DNA of 64,000 bases, from assembly GCF_037325665.1 (NCBI RefSeq), contig NC_090250.1, forward strand, positions 17,528,349 to 17,592,348, given 5' to 3'. Shown one piece after another: positions 1 to 23,900 of the stretch. Origin of the DNA: Littorina saxatilis (Eukaryota > Mollusca > Gastropoda > Littorinimorpha > Littorinidae). The notes beneath the pieces are model-generated. The model searched no databases and was not told the origin of the DNA. It was given only the letters and a program-made list of their open reading frames with translations. The first letter of the stretch is position 1, and the number at the start of each line of letters is the position of its first letter. Both the position numbers and the translations under genes were made by a program.

Positions 1-979
1 TCTGCTCCTGTATCGACACGGAACTTGACACGTTGTCCATTGACTTCAATGTCGGCATGCCAAAGATCTTCCTTCAAACTGTTGACTGTGGCTGTCTCAT
101 TGGATGTTATGGATCCAAGAATGACGTCATCATCGTCCTCTTCCACCTGTCGAACAGAGTTTTTCGAACGGCATACAACGGCATAATGTCCTCGTTTTGA
201 ACATACTCTACATTCTGCTTCTCGTGCGGGGCAGTCTTTCCGGTTGTGCTTTGGTGACTTTCCACATCTGTCACACTTGTTCCCGTTCGACTGCGGTTTG
301 CTGCTGTTGCTTTGATATGGTTGGTGACTACGACTCTGACCCTGCTGGCCTTTGTCCTTTTTGGGGAATCTTCTTCCTCCTTGTAGTCTCTGGACTTGCG
401 CAGAATCAGCACCTGACATGGACTGCATCTGTTGTTGCGATGTCTCATGTGCCCTGCCGATCTCCAAGCAGTCACTCAGTGAGAGTTTCTTTCTTTCAAG
501 TAGCTTCTCTCTGAGTTTGTCTTCTCTGACACCAACGACGATCTGATCTCGAATCATTCTGTCTGTTTGTGCCTCGAAATTGCAACTCTTGGCAAGCTGG
601 CGTAAGCAGGCAATGTAGGCTTCAATAGTCTCCCCTTGCTCTTGCTTTCGTGAATGGAATTTGTATGACTCATACGCCTCATGAGCTTCCCCCACGCAGA
701 AATCTTCAAACTTCTTCAAGACAACTGCGAGGTCCTGTCTGTGGCCTTCTTCCTCAAAGTGGAGTCCATCAAAAATGTCCATAGCATCTTCACCGATAGT
801 GGCGAGAAAGACAGCACACTGGAACGCGTTTTCCTCCTTAGACAGACGACTGGCAATAGCATAATTTTCCCACTGCCGTCTAAACTTCTTCCAGTTGTGT
901 GACAAATTTGATCCAACTTCCAGCTTGGTAGGGGCTGGTACACTAGCTGTGAACTGTTTCACTGGTGCTTGTTCCTGTG
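1..979 (-). mobile_element. Ty3/gypsy LTR element, gag and start of protease (fossil)
   Basis: A single open frame runs from an ATG at 979 leftwards off the window edge. It reads as a Gag polyprotein of the Ty3/gypsy (Metaviridae) type. Two zinc knuckles lie near the end: a CX2CX5HX4C followed by a CX2CX4HX4C. After an acidic linker comes the aspartic-protease signature V-D-T-G-A, cut by the window start. The knuckle arrangement and short linker to protease are typical of invertebrate gypsy elements. The part seen here looks whole, so insertion may be fairly recent; the rest of pol and the second LTR are outside the window. No host role is implied. Confidence 0.8.
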
Positions 980-1075
980 GCATGTTGCTTCAGTGTTTGT
1001 TACAACTTAGTCAGTCAATTACTTCTCATGCCAAAACGAAAACTCTACTCACGCAAATCTTCTTGTTTTTTACTG

Positions 1076-1429
1076 TCTGACACCATGTAGAATCAGGTGG
1101 TCAAGTGGTTTGAGTGGATGGATGGTGGTGTGTGTATAAGAACTAGATTTTAGCATTCACACGAGTAGGACAAATAACAGGAACACCATGTGGCCATTAC
1201 AGGAAGTGTCTATTTACCCAAAACTCCATAGTCTTAATATAGTACACAAACCAAATAACACTACAAGGAAAAGACTAGATGTGAAGACAGGACGAAAGAA
1301 ACAGTGATCGAGCATCAACCGCGAAGAGCTTTCTGTACTAAAAATCCGACTTCGGTGTCCTGATGGTATGAGTCAATACAAGGTTGCATAGAAGTCGCAT
1401 ATGGTGCTGTGGCGTTACGAACGTTCACA
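1076..1429 (-). repeat. Probable 5' LTR and primer-binding site of the gypsy element
   Basis: Directly before the gag leader, minus strand, sits TGGTGTCAGA (1076-1085). This is the reverse complement of a eukaryotic tRNA-Leu 3' end plus CCA, a usual gypsy primer-binding site. It abuts a sequence ending in CTACA at 1086, as expected for an LTR end. The outer LTR boundary is a guess: TGTGAACG at 1429 would give about 344 bp with TG...CA ends. It cannot be verified because the partner LTR is not in the window. Confidence 0.5.
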
Positions 1430-1530
1430 ATATTTTAACGGAAAACCGTTACAACGTCCATTCTAAGGTTCTCTTTGCTCTAAATGATTGTACAAATTCA
1501 GAAGAGGGCCTTTGTCATCTTCCTGCGAAC

Positions 1531-1614
1531 ACATACATACATACATACACCACCACCCTCGTCTCGATTCCCCGTCTATGTTAACACATTAAGTCAAAAC
1601 TTGACTAAATATAA
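1531..1614 (+). repeat. 3' end fragment of the R850 repeat family
   Basis: The block from the CA-rich stretch through 'CTCGTCTCGATTCCCC' to the palindromic end AAGTCAAAACTTGACTAAAT matches the last ~80 bp of the ~0.85-kb repeats at 19016-20701. Only the tail is present. Confidence 0.7.
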
Positions 1615-3115
1615 AAAGCAATACTAGCGCTTAGAGTCTTATTTCAGCCTGTACCTCGAAGTCGCATTTAACTCTAATCTAGTTATCTTCTTCAAGACAT
1701 TAATGGCACGTAAAGAGTATGTAATTTGTCAAATGAGTTCTGTTTAGTTCTTGGTAGTCGCACAAATCGTCAGAATCTTACCCACACCCCTCTTCCTCCA
1801 GACACACTCACCCCCCCCTCCCCCCTCCCCGCTCCATTTTCTCGCCAGCGACTTTTGTTTTTTATGTTAACCCCAACGATGTACCCACTTTTACAGAAAT
1901 TATCGAGTATACATTTCATCAATGTCGTCTGGAAAATATCGAGTACATGGCGATCTTAAAGAACGCTATGATCGAGTGTCTTTGCTTGCAGGAAATGTTT
2001 TGAGACCTTTTAAGTTTTTACCTCTTCAACATTTAACTGTCGATGCGTTTCAAACAAAGTAATATTATTTATGTTGACAAACTAAAACGTTTTTCCCAGA
2101 CGTTTCCTGTTTTTACTCGATAAAGACTCTTTTATATATCGATGTGTGTCTAATGGAGAGATAATGCATTTGATATTGAGCAACACAAATCCTTTGCAAA
2201 TTTCAGTACCGTTTACAGAGTAAACAAGTGAATCTCGATAAAAACTCACTATACATGTACATCTCTCGTTGAACGCTCAAGCAAAGCCTTTCTTTAGCCC
2301 CGTCCCCCTTTTTTTTGCACGAGAGTTATGTTTCCATTCCCCTTTTGTTCCGCTCACGTAGCCGGTCTGTAACGTTCGTGACTATGACCCCCTAAAATGT
2401 GCGGCACGATTGGGGCGAAGCAACAATGGAATTATTGCAATTTTATCGAGTCGACGCGCTGGGTCGGTTAATGGTTATAGATCCGAGGCCTGTCAGTGGC
2501 GGAATTTATAAAAAGTACAAGTGTTTCGTTGTGAGGTCGTGGTGCATTTTATTGTTAGGTTTTGTGCCTTCTCTCTTGAATTCACAAAGCTTTTACATTG
2601 AGCGTACAGTTACACGTTGAACTATTGATTTATTTGTAGTGGTTTTTTGTTCTCTCTCCGTATTTCTTAATTCTCACACGTTCTTTTACCCTAAAGTACA
2701 TTATAATTATCTTTTTATTTGCCTTAGTTGGATTATTATAGTTGTCATTTTGTGTGAGTGTATTTGTTTTTTGGGTGTGATTTGGATTAAACGAAAAGCC
2801 TCGTCACGACTTCAATTTTAACATCAGCAGACAACAACCTGAAAAATACGCGGTGCCATTAAGGGGGGGGGGGGGGGGGGGGGGTGGGATTGGGCAGCCA
2901 CTGTACCCTTGTCTCATTTTGGAAGTCCCTTCGTCTCATAAAGCGTTCTTTAATTGAACCCGAAGCTAACATTCCGAAGATTCAGTGCCAAAGCTTCGCG
3001 CAGCAAGCATCGTGAAGTGGACTTCGTGAATTGGACTTCACCTAATTAGTACATGTATCATGCTTTACACTTGGTCCATCTTACTTATTTTTGTGTGCAT
3101 GTTGATGTTACACAG
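1615..3115. other. No gene recognised; AT-rich spacer with a poly(G) tract
   Basis: No exon with good splice sites and no recognisable protein is visible. The 5' exon(s) of the TEX26-like gene could lie here or left of the window, but I could not identify one. A run of about 22 G begins near 2863. Confidence 0.5.
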
Positions 3116-15313
<12,198 letters not shown>

Positions 15314-15404
15314 AATATTGTTTTCGTTTTGTTTTTAATGTAGATAGACTCATAAATAGCTCATGCGCTTCATATATTTTGAATGCGAGAAAGTTGTGCA
15401 CGTG

Positions 15405-15410
15405 AATAAA
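15405..15410 (+). terminator. Poly(A) signal of the TEX26-like gene
   Basis: AATAAA 92 nt after the stop codon, in AT-rich sequence; the first good signal downstream. Confidence 0.6.
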
Positions 15411-16730
15411 TCTAGCCCTAAAATATATGCTTCCAGATTAATCTTGTTGTAAACACCTTGGTGAGTTTGGTTTTTGCACTAATGTGAATTTGTTGGAAAC
15501 ATCAATTAAATTGTACTAGTAAAAATGCGTGTGAAGTTCTGGGATAAGAATGTTCACAAAATTGTTATTTCATGTCGTTGATATTTGACAGTGATGTTTT
15601 TGGCCGTGTATGAGTGGGCATGCACAGAGAGCACTGACGTGATCGGTAACATTTAACAATGTTTTATGATCTGTTCACATGTTTCTGTTTCTTTAAGTTT
15701 AAGTGAGGGTGAGGGTTTTCGGGTGGGGTGGGCCGATGGGGTGGGCCGATGAGTTACATTGTGTGTAATGTTTAATGTTGACTCAGAGGGAGGAAGGGGT
15801 GGGGTAGGCGGGGGGGGGGGGGGGGGGGTGTGGATATAGACTTTTATTATCAGTTGAATGGACACATTCTGCAAGAGGTATTGTATGCTCTGCTAGCTGT
15901 TTGGTTTGAATCGAGAATTGTAATGACTGTTGATGGATGATCTGCTAGTATTGCCCACAACTAAGAGCATTTGTGTGAATAATAATGTTCGTATGTCAAG
16001 TGTGGCAATCATTGGTATCACTGGTAAACCGTGTATTTGTTATCAGCATTACATGCCCCTGCCAGGACACTGTCAATGAAAACATAGCGAACAGAAATTC
16101 TGCAGCTGTAGTAAAAACGCAGTGTCCCCCAAACTAATCCTAAGCATGTACATTCCATGTTTTATTGTTCACTAGGTCTACTGACATTATCATTATTGTC
16201 TTTGCATTGTATTTTGTTTCGCTTGTTTTGTTGTTGTTTTCAAACGTATGCACTGGATGATATCACGTTATATTGTTGTATGCAAAATCAGTTTCATTTT
16301 TATTTCTTACAAGGCTCATTTATTTACTGGAAAATATTTTCTTCCAAGTTGTTAATACACACTTCTATTACATATTTTGTTCATATACTTGAACAGGCGA
16401 TGTTTTCATAGCTTAGTTATTTATAAAGTAAAGTTGAATTGAGTGACTAAAAAATGTCAAAGGTTGCATAACATTAAACATTATCAGTCAACATAGATTT
16501 ATCATTTAGATTGTAGTTTCTGTAGTTCTTTGTGTGCTTCTTTAAAAAACCAGTGTGTGTTGTTTCATGGTGCTTTCGAAGTATTTACTTTAGATAAAGG
16601 AGTACATTAGTAGAATTGTCTTTGGAAATCTTGAGCTAAAAATAAAACTAGAAACTTGACGGTGTGCTTATCTATAAATAAGAAGCTTCACTTTTTATAT
16701 TTCTCATCCTTTTCCATCTTTCAACAAAAG
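15411..16730. other. Intergenic or 3' flank, nothing recognised
   Basis: AT-rich with a poly(G) tract at about 15811-15828. No protein-coding or RNA gene signal seen. Confidence 0.5.
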
Positions 16731-16915
16731 AAAAATTAGGAGAGGATATGAAAGAGGAGGAACAGAGACCATCAAACAAAGACCAGTTTCTGCCTAGACC
16801 GTCGCATCGCCATGGACTATCATCCATTTTTTCAACTGCTCCTCGATTGGATGATGCACACATGACCACTCCTAGACGCATTTCTGATTGGGCAGGGCCG
16901 CTCTGGGCTGAATAA
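16731..16915 (+). CDS. Possible orphan or alternative terminal exon, unrecognised
   Basis: Downstream of a pyrimidine tract and AG (CATCTTTCAACAAAAG|) a 61-codon frame runs to TAA. It reads GEDMKEEEQRPSN early and ends RRISDWAGPLWAE, with a composition more protein-like than its AT-rich surroundings. The stop codon is embedded in GAATAAAG, so an AATAAA signal overlaps it. It could be an alternative 3' exon of the TEX26-like gene or belong to another gene. I do not recognise a family. Confidence 0.25.
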
Positions 16916-18185
16916 AGTAACAGGCAGAATAATAAATGAAGAGTTCGGGGTATATGAAAACTTTATTCTGGATTTGAAAAAAACCTGCTTCTGCTGGGTT
17001 GATGTACAATGTTACACTAATTTTTGTCACTATTTATAAAGAGATTTTGACTTATTGTTACTGTGTAGCATTTTCTTGGCAAGCAGTTGGCCTGGCATTT
17101 TGATTTTGTCCTATGCTCATTGTTTACATATTTTTCTTTTGTAACGTGAATAATAACTTTGAAGTTGCAGTCATTTTCCTCTCGAGAGAAATAATAACAC
17201 TTGGTAGTTCGTAGTTGCTTTGACCATGTAGGTGTGAAGCTGCAGCTAAATTGTTTATATTTTTTATGTTTATTTTTTTAATTTTACTGATACTAACAAT
17301 TAGTGCGCTGCCTCATTTGATTAAAATAAAATTGATATTTACTGACAAATGAAAAAACATGATTTTCTTGTGGATGGTTTTTGTCATTTTGTGTTTACAT
17401 GGCCATTTAAGTGCTCAGCACAGGAACCAGTACATACTGTACATTTAATGTACATAAGCCAGACAACTTTTTCTCTTTTTTTTCTATGTCATAGTCAAGT
17501 ATTTGTCGGTTTGCTGAGCTACCCCGGTATCTGCGTTTTCAGCGCCTGAACAGTATTAAGCAATTTTAATACAGCTGATCAACTCCATTTTGTCCTCAGT
17601 ATTGTTGTCGATTACATGTTTATTATTGTACTTGTTACTTTAGTTTGTTTGCCTGATTACCAACATTAAAATAAACCTGTTAGACATTTCATACGAAGAT
17701 TTTTTTCGTTATTTTTTTCTTACACGCTGGCTTTTCCAGGACACAAACTTCAAGAAATGAGGCAAATTTTAAAATCTTTACTTATTTGGTCGTGTAATTG
17801 ACTCGAAAATGGACCATGTATAGTACGTATTTAAACTTAATTTAAAGCTTTCATTGATGTACCACAGAAGTAGGATATTTTTCGATATCGCACCTTTGTG
17901 CATTTATTTTCGATATGAGCCTATCATTGTGATACAACATGTGTTATCAAGAGCTGATTTCTCGGAAAGATCGACATTCCATTGCTCTGTAGTACTTACT
18001 TTTAAATGCTTTTGACCAAGCCTTTCCCCTATCTTTTGTTCGGTTTATTTACATTATTTCTTGTAACACAGATTTTACCAATGACAGTCGCAGGACATTT
18101 ATTTGTGTGAACTGAGCTTTTTCATTGTCCTTGCCACCGTTCCTGTGATAATTTTTAAACACAAAGGTAATTATTATCTTGCTGT
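16916..18185. other. AT-rich spacer, no gene seen
   Basis: No splice-framed open sequence and no RNA motif recognised. Confidence 0.5.
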
Positions 18186-18189
18186 GTGC

Positions 18190-18190
18190 G

Positions 18191-18279
<89 letters not shown>
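18190..18279 (+). repeat. (GA)n microsatellite
   Basis: About 44 GA dinucleotides. Confidence 0.97.
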
Positions 18280-18280
<1 letters not shown>

Positions 18281-18723
18281 GTTAAACCTAGCGTATATAT
18301 GGATTATTCGTTTTGATGAACTGATTTTTAATGCATGTTTATGATTTCTTTTGTTGTTTCTTGTTATAAATTCAGTTGTTCGGTTGTTCTTTTAACTGTT
18401 ATACATATTTCATTATTATTATTTATGAAATCTAGCAAATGAAATTGTACAGTATGCACATAGATTACATGTTTTGAATTCATCAATGCACTATCAAAAG
18501 AAGCTGACGACGTTTAGGACACCATAATATAAATAAAAGATGACTGAAAAAGTTTATATTTTAATGTTAATAAAGTATTTCTTTCTACTGTTGGTTGCCT
18601 GAATGTCTATTTTCATTCTTAAAGGCGTTTTTATCCCCTACAAACCAGTTTGACGATAACCACAAGGCTTTTCCACGCTCTATCTTTGATAAGGCCTTAA
18701 AAAAGAAATGTCAAGCAACAATT

Positions 18724-18960
<237 letters not shown>

Positions 18961-19015
18961 GCGGTTTTTTTACACTGTAGATGTGTTATGTATTTTATAA
19001 AAAAAAATAATAATA

Positions 19016-19870
19016 ACAAGTCGCGTAAGGCGAAATTACTACATTTAGTCAAGCTGTGGAACTCACAGAATGAAACTGAACGCACTACATTTTTTCACAA
19101 TGACCGTAGTCCGCCGCTAGTGCAAAAGGCAGTGAAAGTGACGAGCCTGTTTAGCGCGGTAGCGGTTGCGCTGTGCTCCATAGCACGCTTTATTGTACCT
19201 CTCTTTGTTTTAACTTTCTGAGCGTGTGTTTAATCCAAACATATCATATCTATATGATTTTGGAATCAGGAACCGACAAGGAATAAGATGAAATTGTTTT
19301 TAAAACGATTTCGGAAATTTGATTTTAATCATAATTTTTATATTTTTAATTTTCAGAGCTTGTTTTTAATTCGAATATAACATATTTATATGTTTTTGGA
19401 ATCAGAACTTGAGAAAAAATAAAATAAAAGTAATTTTGGATCGTTTTATAAAACAATAATTTTAATTACAATTTTCAGATTTTTAATGACCAAAGTCATT
19501 AATTAATTTTTAAGCCTCCATGCTGAAATGCAATAACGAAGTCTGGCCTTCGTCAAAGATTGCTTGGCCAAAATGTCAATCAATTTGATTGAAAAATGAA
19601 GGTGTGACAGTGCCGCCTCAACTTTTACAAAAAGCCGGATATGACGTCATAAAAGACATTTATCGAAAAAAAGAAAAAAAAAGTCTGGGGATATCATACC
19701 CAGGAACTCTCATGTAAAATTTCATAAAGATCGGTCCAGTAGTTTTGTTTAGTCTGAATCGCACTACACACACACATGCACAGACACAGACACAGACACA
19801 CATACACCACGACCCTCGTCTCGATTCCCCCTCTATGTTATAACATTTAGTCAAAACTTTACTAAATGTA
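19016..19870 (+). mobile_element. R850 repeat, copy 1
   Basis: Starts ACAAGTCGCGTAAGGCGAAA and ends with the palindrome CATTTAGTCAAAA...TTTACTAAATG after a CA-rich tract and 'CTCGTCTCGATTCCCC'. No coding frame. Directly followed by a second copy in the same orientation. Both are absent from unit B at the matching place. Family class is not recognised. Confidence 0.75.
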
Positions 19871-19876
19871 ATAAAA

Positions 19877-20701
19877 ACAAGTCGCGTAAGGCGAAATTAC
19901 TACATTTAGTCAAGCTGTGGAACTCACAGAATGAAACTGAACGTAGTCCGCCGCTAGTGCAAAAGGCAGTGAAAGTTACGAGCCTGTTTGGCGCGGTAGC
20001 GGTTGCGCTGTGCTTCATAGCACGCTTTACTGTACCTCGCTTCGTTTTAACTTTCTGAGCGTGTTTTTAATCCAAACATATCATCTATATGTTTTTAGAA
20101 TCAGGAACCGACAAGGAATAAGATGAAATTGTTTTTAAATCGATTTCGGAAATTTAATTTTGATCCTAATTTTTATATTTTTAATTTTCAGAGCTTGTTT
20201 TTAATCCAAATATAACATATTTATATGTTTTTGGAATCAGAACATGATAAAGAATAAGATGAATGTAAATGTGGATCGTTTTATAAAAATTTTTTTTTTT
20301 ACAATTTTCATATTTTTAATGACCAAAGTCATTAATTAATTTTTAAGCCACCAAGCTGAAATGCAATACCGAAGTCCGGTCTTCGTCGAAGATTGCTTGG
20401 CCAAAATTTCAATAAATTTGATTGAAAAATGAGGGTGTGACAGTGCCGCCTCAACTTTTACAAAAAGCCGGATATGACGTCATCAAAGACATTTATCGAA
20501 AAAAAGAAAAAAAACATCCGGGGATATCATTCCCAGGAACTCTCATGTAAAATTTCATAAAGATTGGTCCAGTAGTTTATTCTGAATCGCTCTACACACA
20601 CACACGCACAGACACAGACACACACACACACACACCACACGTACCCTCGTCTCGATTCCCCCCCCTTCGTTAAAACATTTAGTCAAAACTTGACTAAATG
20701 T
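19877..20701 (+). mobile_element. R850 repeat, copy 2
   Basis: A head-to-tail neighbour of copy 1, with the same two ends and about 90 percent similar by eye. It lies about 175 bp past the stop codon of PLSCR copy A on the gene's downstream side, so it may fall in or near the 3' UTR. Confidence 0.75.
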
Positions 20702-20874
20702 AAAAAGCTGCCAGAAGTGTAAAATAAAAGTGTAAAAAACGCATAGAAGCATTCGGAACGACCCACTTCTGAGCGACCTTGACAGCATTGTCAAATGTTC
20801 TGGCTGGTGACCCACTAACCCAGTTTAGTCGTCCTTGACCTGGAGGAGTTTTATCAAAGAAATTCGCACCAGAT

Positions 20875-20940
20875 CTATCCCTGTACTTCAAAGAAGTGGA
20901 AGTCGACGAGGAACGCTGCGCCGACCAGTAAGCCCTTCAC
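20875..20940 (-). CDS. PLSCR: PLSCR copy A exon 6 (terminal)
   Basis: Acceptor ACATCCCAG. Encodes VKGLLVGAAFLVDFHFFEVQG then TAG, the C-terminal membrane helix of scramblases. Confidence 0.88.
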   Translation of the reverse strand: MKGLLVGAAFLVDFHFFEVQG

Positions 20941-23900
20941 CTGGGATGTACAAATTGAAATAGAATAAAGCAAAAACATGTGGGTTTTTTTTAAAGTAAA
21001 GAAATACGATACCGATACATGCGCAGCCTGACGGTGACCTTACAACTAATCTTTCACTACAAGGATCATCCTGAACTCAGGTAAAATGAGTTACTTCCCT
21101 TCGGCTCTCATTTATCCCTGACAGGATGCCTTGGTTTTCTTTCTGTGGGTAAGAAATAGATTTTTTTTTTTTTTTAACATATTTAGAGCTTTTCGTAATG
21201 TGTTATTGATAAAAGCAGATTCGCGATCGCCGATTTTTTTTCATGGTGTTGTGTAATTTTTAAATTACAAAGGAATTGATATGTAAGACAGTTTCAAGCG
21301 AGCTATCGTTCGCGGGTGTATTTACTGTGCAAACAACTCTAGATATGGCAAAAGTGTCACGTGATAATCAACTGTGGCTACGAAGCAGACGATACTTTTT
21401 TTTTTTTTTTTTTTTTTTCGTAACCAGTTGGGAGTGATGCAACAATATCACGGTCTCCTTCCCACAGCAGTCTCCACAATTAGACTTGTTTTAACCTTAG
21501 AACGATGTCTTTATCATAACTGTGAAGAACAGAACGGAGATCAGTGGTAAGGCGTCCGCCCCGTGATCGGGAGGTCGTGGGTTCGAACCCCGGCCGGGTC
21601 ATACCTAAGACTTTAAAATTGGCAATCTAGTGGCTGCTCCGCCTGGCGTCTGGCATTATGGGGTTAGTGCTAGGACTGGTTGGTCCGGTGTCAGAATAAT
21701 GTGACTGGGTGAGACATGAAGCCTGTGCTGTGACTTCTGTCTTGTGTGTGGCGCACGTTATATGTCAAAGCAGCACCGCCCTGATATGGCCCTTCGTGGT
21801 CGGCTGGGCGTTGAGCAACAAAAAAAAAAAAAAAAAAAAAAAAAAATTAGCAAAAAGCATAAGGAAGATAACTCTATATTCTTGTTTTGATAGATTCCGC
21901 GCAGTAATTAAGCACCCTGTCAGAGAGATATGCTGGCGATACGGCATGGACCGATGATTATCAGAATGTACAAGGATAACAGAGTCACCCAGTGCAATGG
22001 CAGCTTCGACTTCGAGCACCTGCTTTCAACTGAATTTAAAAACATTAAAAAAAGCCTACCTACCGACCTTTTTTGTTGTTGTTATTAGGTTACCCTAAGT
22101 CAACTTTTTTTTTTACAAATTTTGCCTTCATGGCACAACCCTTACCGTCAAAACAGTTCACTATGTCAGATATGACAAGATTTTCAAATGAGATAAGAAC
22201 ATCCTTCCACTTCAACACAAACTGAGGATCAACATCATGTGCGGAGCTTGAATTTGTATTAAATGTAGTTTTTATTAAAATGCCTCTTGGGGCCTTTTTA
22301 GAAATCGATTCATAAAGCACAACCCAATCAGCAAATAAAGCACTTGGTGTGTTGATTTTTTTGAATTTGTCTATGTGGAGGTATGGTTTTATCTCACGTA
22401 AACGCCTGACAAGATCTGTGATGGTGAGAAAAACTGTTTTCATCGGAATTCCCGGAAGGACAGTCACTGTGCCCTTAAGTCAAGCCTAGTAAAAACTCTC
22501 TTTTAATAAACCCCTGTAGGGGGTACGCAAGAATAAAAGTAAAAGTAAACCTAAACGAATAGAAAGGAAAACAATTAAAAGAAAGACACGGTTAAGTTAG
22601 AACATTCAAAGGTCGTCAACATATTCATCGATTTCATCTAAATTACATCACACACAAAACTCTTTGGTAGCTATGAATATATTTTCGATTTTTTTTGTGC
22701 TCACTGGAAACCTATGATTTCAGTTTTGCTGTTTTCCAATATTACTAAGCTTTGTGGCCAAATTTGAAAATACTATTCGATTGAAAATGTAGTTTTGACC
22801 GAACTATCCTTAGATATATCTGTTATAACATGATTCTTTCACACGGATTCAGATATCAGTAGAACATCCATATTAATTATCAGCACTTAAATGTAAGAGA
22901 AGTTGTATTGCTCTGACCTTGACGTCCAAATCCATGGAGAAGGTAGCGGTGAAATTGTCAGAATCAGTGCAGCACTCTTTCACTAGCCCAGAGAACGTCT
23001 TGGTCACTTGGCCAATAGTCATACCCTGTACGGTAGGATATTATACATTGTAATTTAATCAAGTTGGTGTTTTAATGAAACAGATCCTGTGATTGGTCAG
23101 AATGCCCCAACTCATTAAAAATACCGGTCATTAATGGTTGTCGATGTCAACTTGCTAAAAAAGCCATTGGCTACCAGTCCTGTTGGCGAGGCGCATTGAT
23201 ACAACCTCAACTAGTCTCGGTTAGCTTTGAGAGTCATTTTTCAAGTAGGAAATATTAAGGCCAACGAAATACCGAGACCATGAGGTATGCAAAGTGATGA
23301 CGTCGAATACGTGACGTAAGTCGATGCATGAATTCTTCCGGACTACGTCAGTCAATTCCAAAGATGGCTTTTGTGATGACAAGAATTTGTTTTAGAGTTT
23401 GCTGTCCAGAAATCCGTCAAAAAAGAAGGGAAAATGTATGTGAAAGAAAAAAACCCAGAAGCAGAGTGATAAGATAGGAATACAGACATATTTTTGGGGA
23501 TTTGACCCTTGCGGGTAGGTGGACTGAAAGTAGTGTACGAACAGAACAGAACCAATTCTGTCTGTTTACAACCGCATGAAACCAGGAAAGAGATCGTCGT
23601 CAGATTGAATTACATTAACATTAACATGCTTCCATTTGAAACCTCTCGGTCGTCATCGTAGACAGACGCCCTCCCAAAGCCTAATTGAAGCCCTCCGTCG
23701 CTTCGCTCCGTCGGGCTTCAATTAGCTTTGGTCGGGCGTCAATCCACGATGACGACCTCGAAGTTTCAAATGGAAGCATGTTAATGTGTAATTATTTGTA
23801 TTTTTGCCCAGAATATGACATTTTACACAGATTCAGACGGCCGGGGTTCCTCCGATACTGCGCCGAGATCGAATTATTATGAGTTATTTCTAATATGCTG

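Noticed and set aside
21546-21600. tRNA gene at the SINE head
   Set aside because: B box is perfect, but the arms do not fold into a proper cloverleaf and the body is a SINE with a poly(A) tail.
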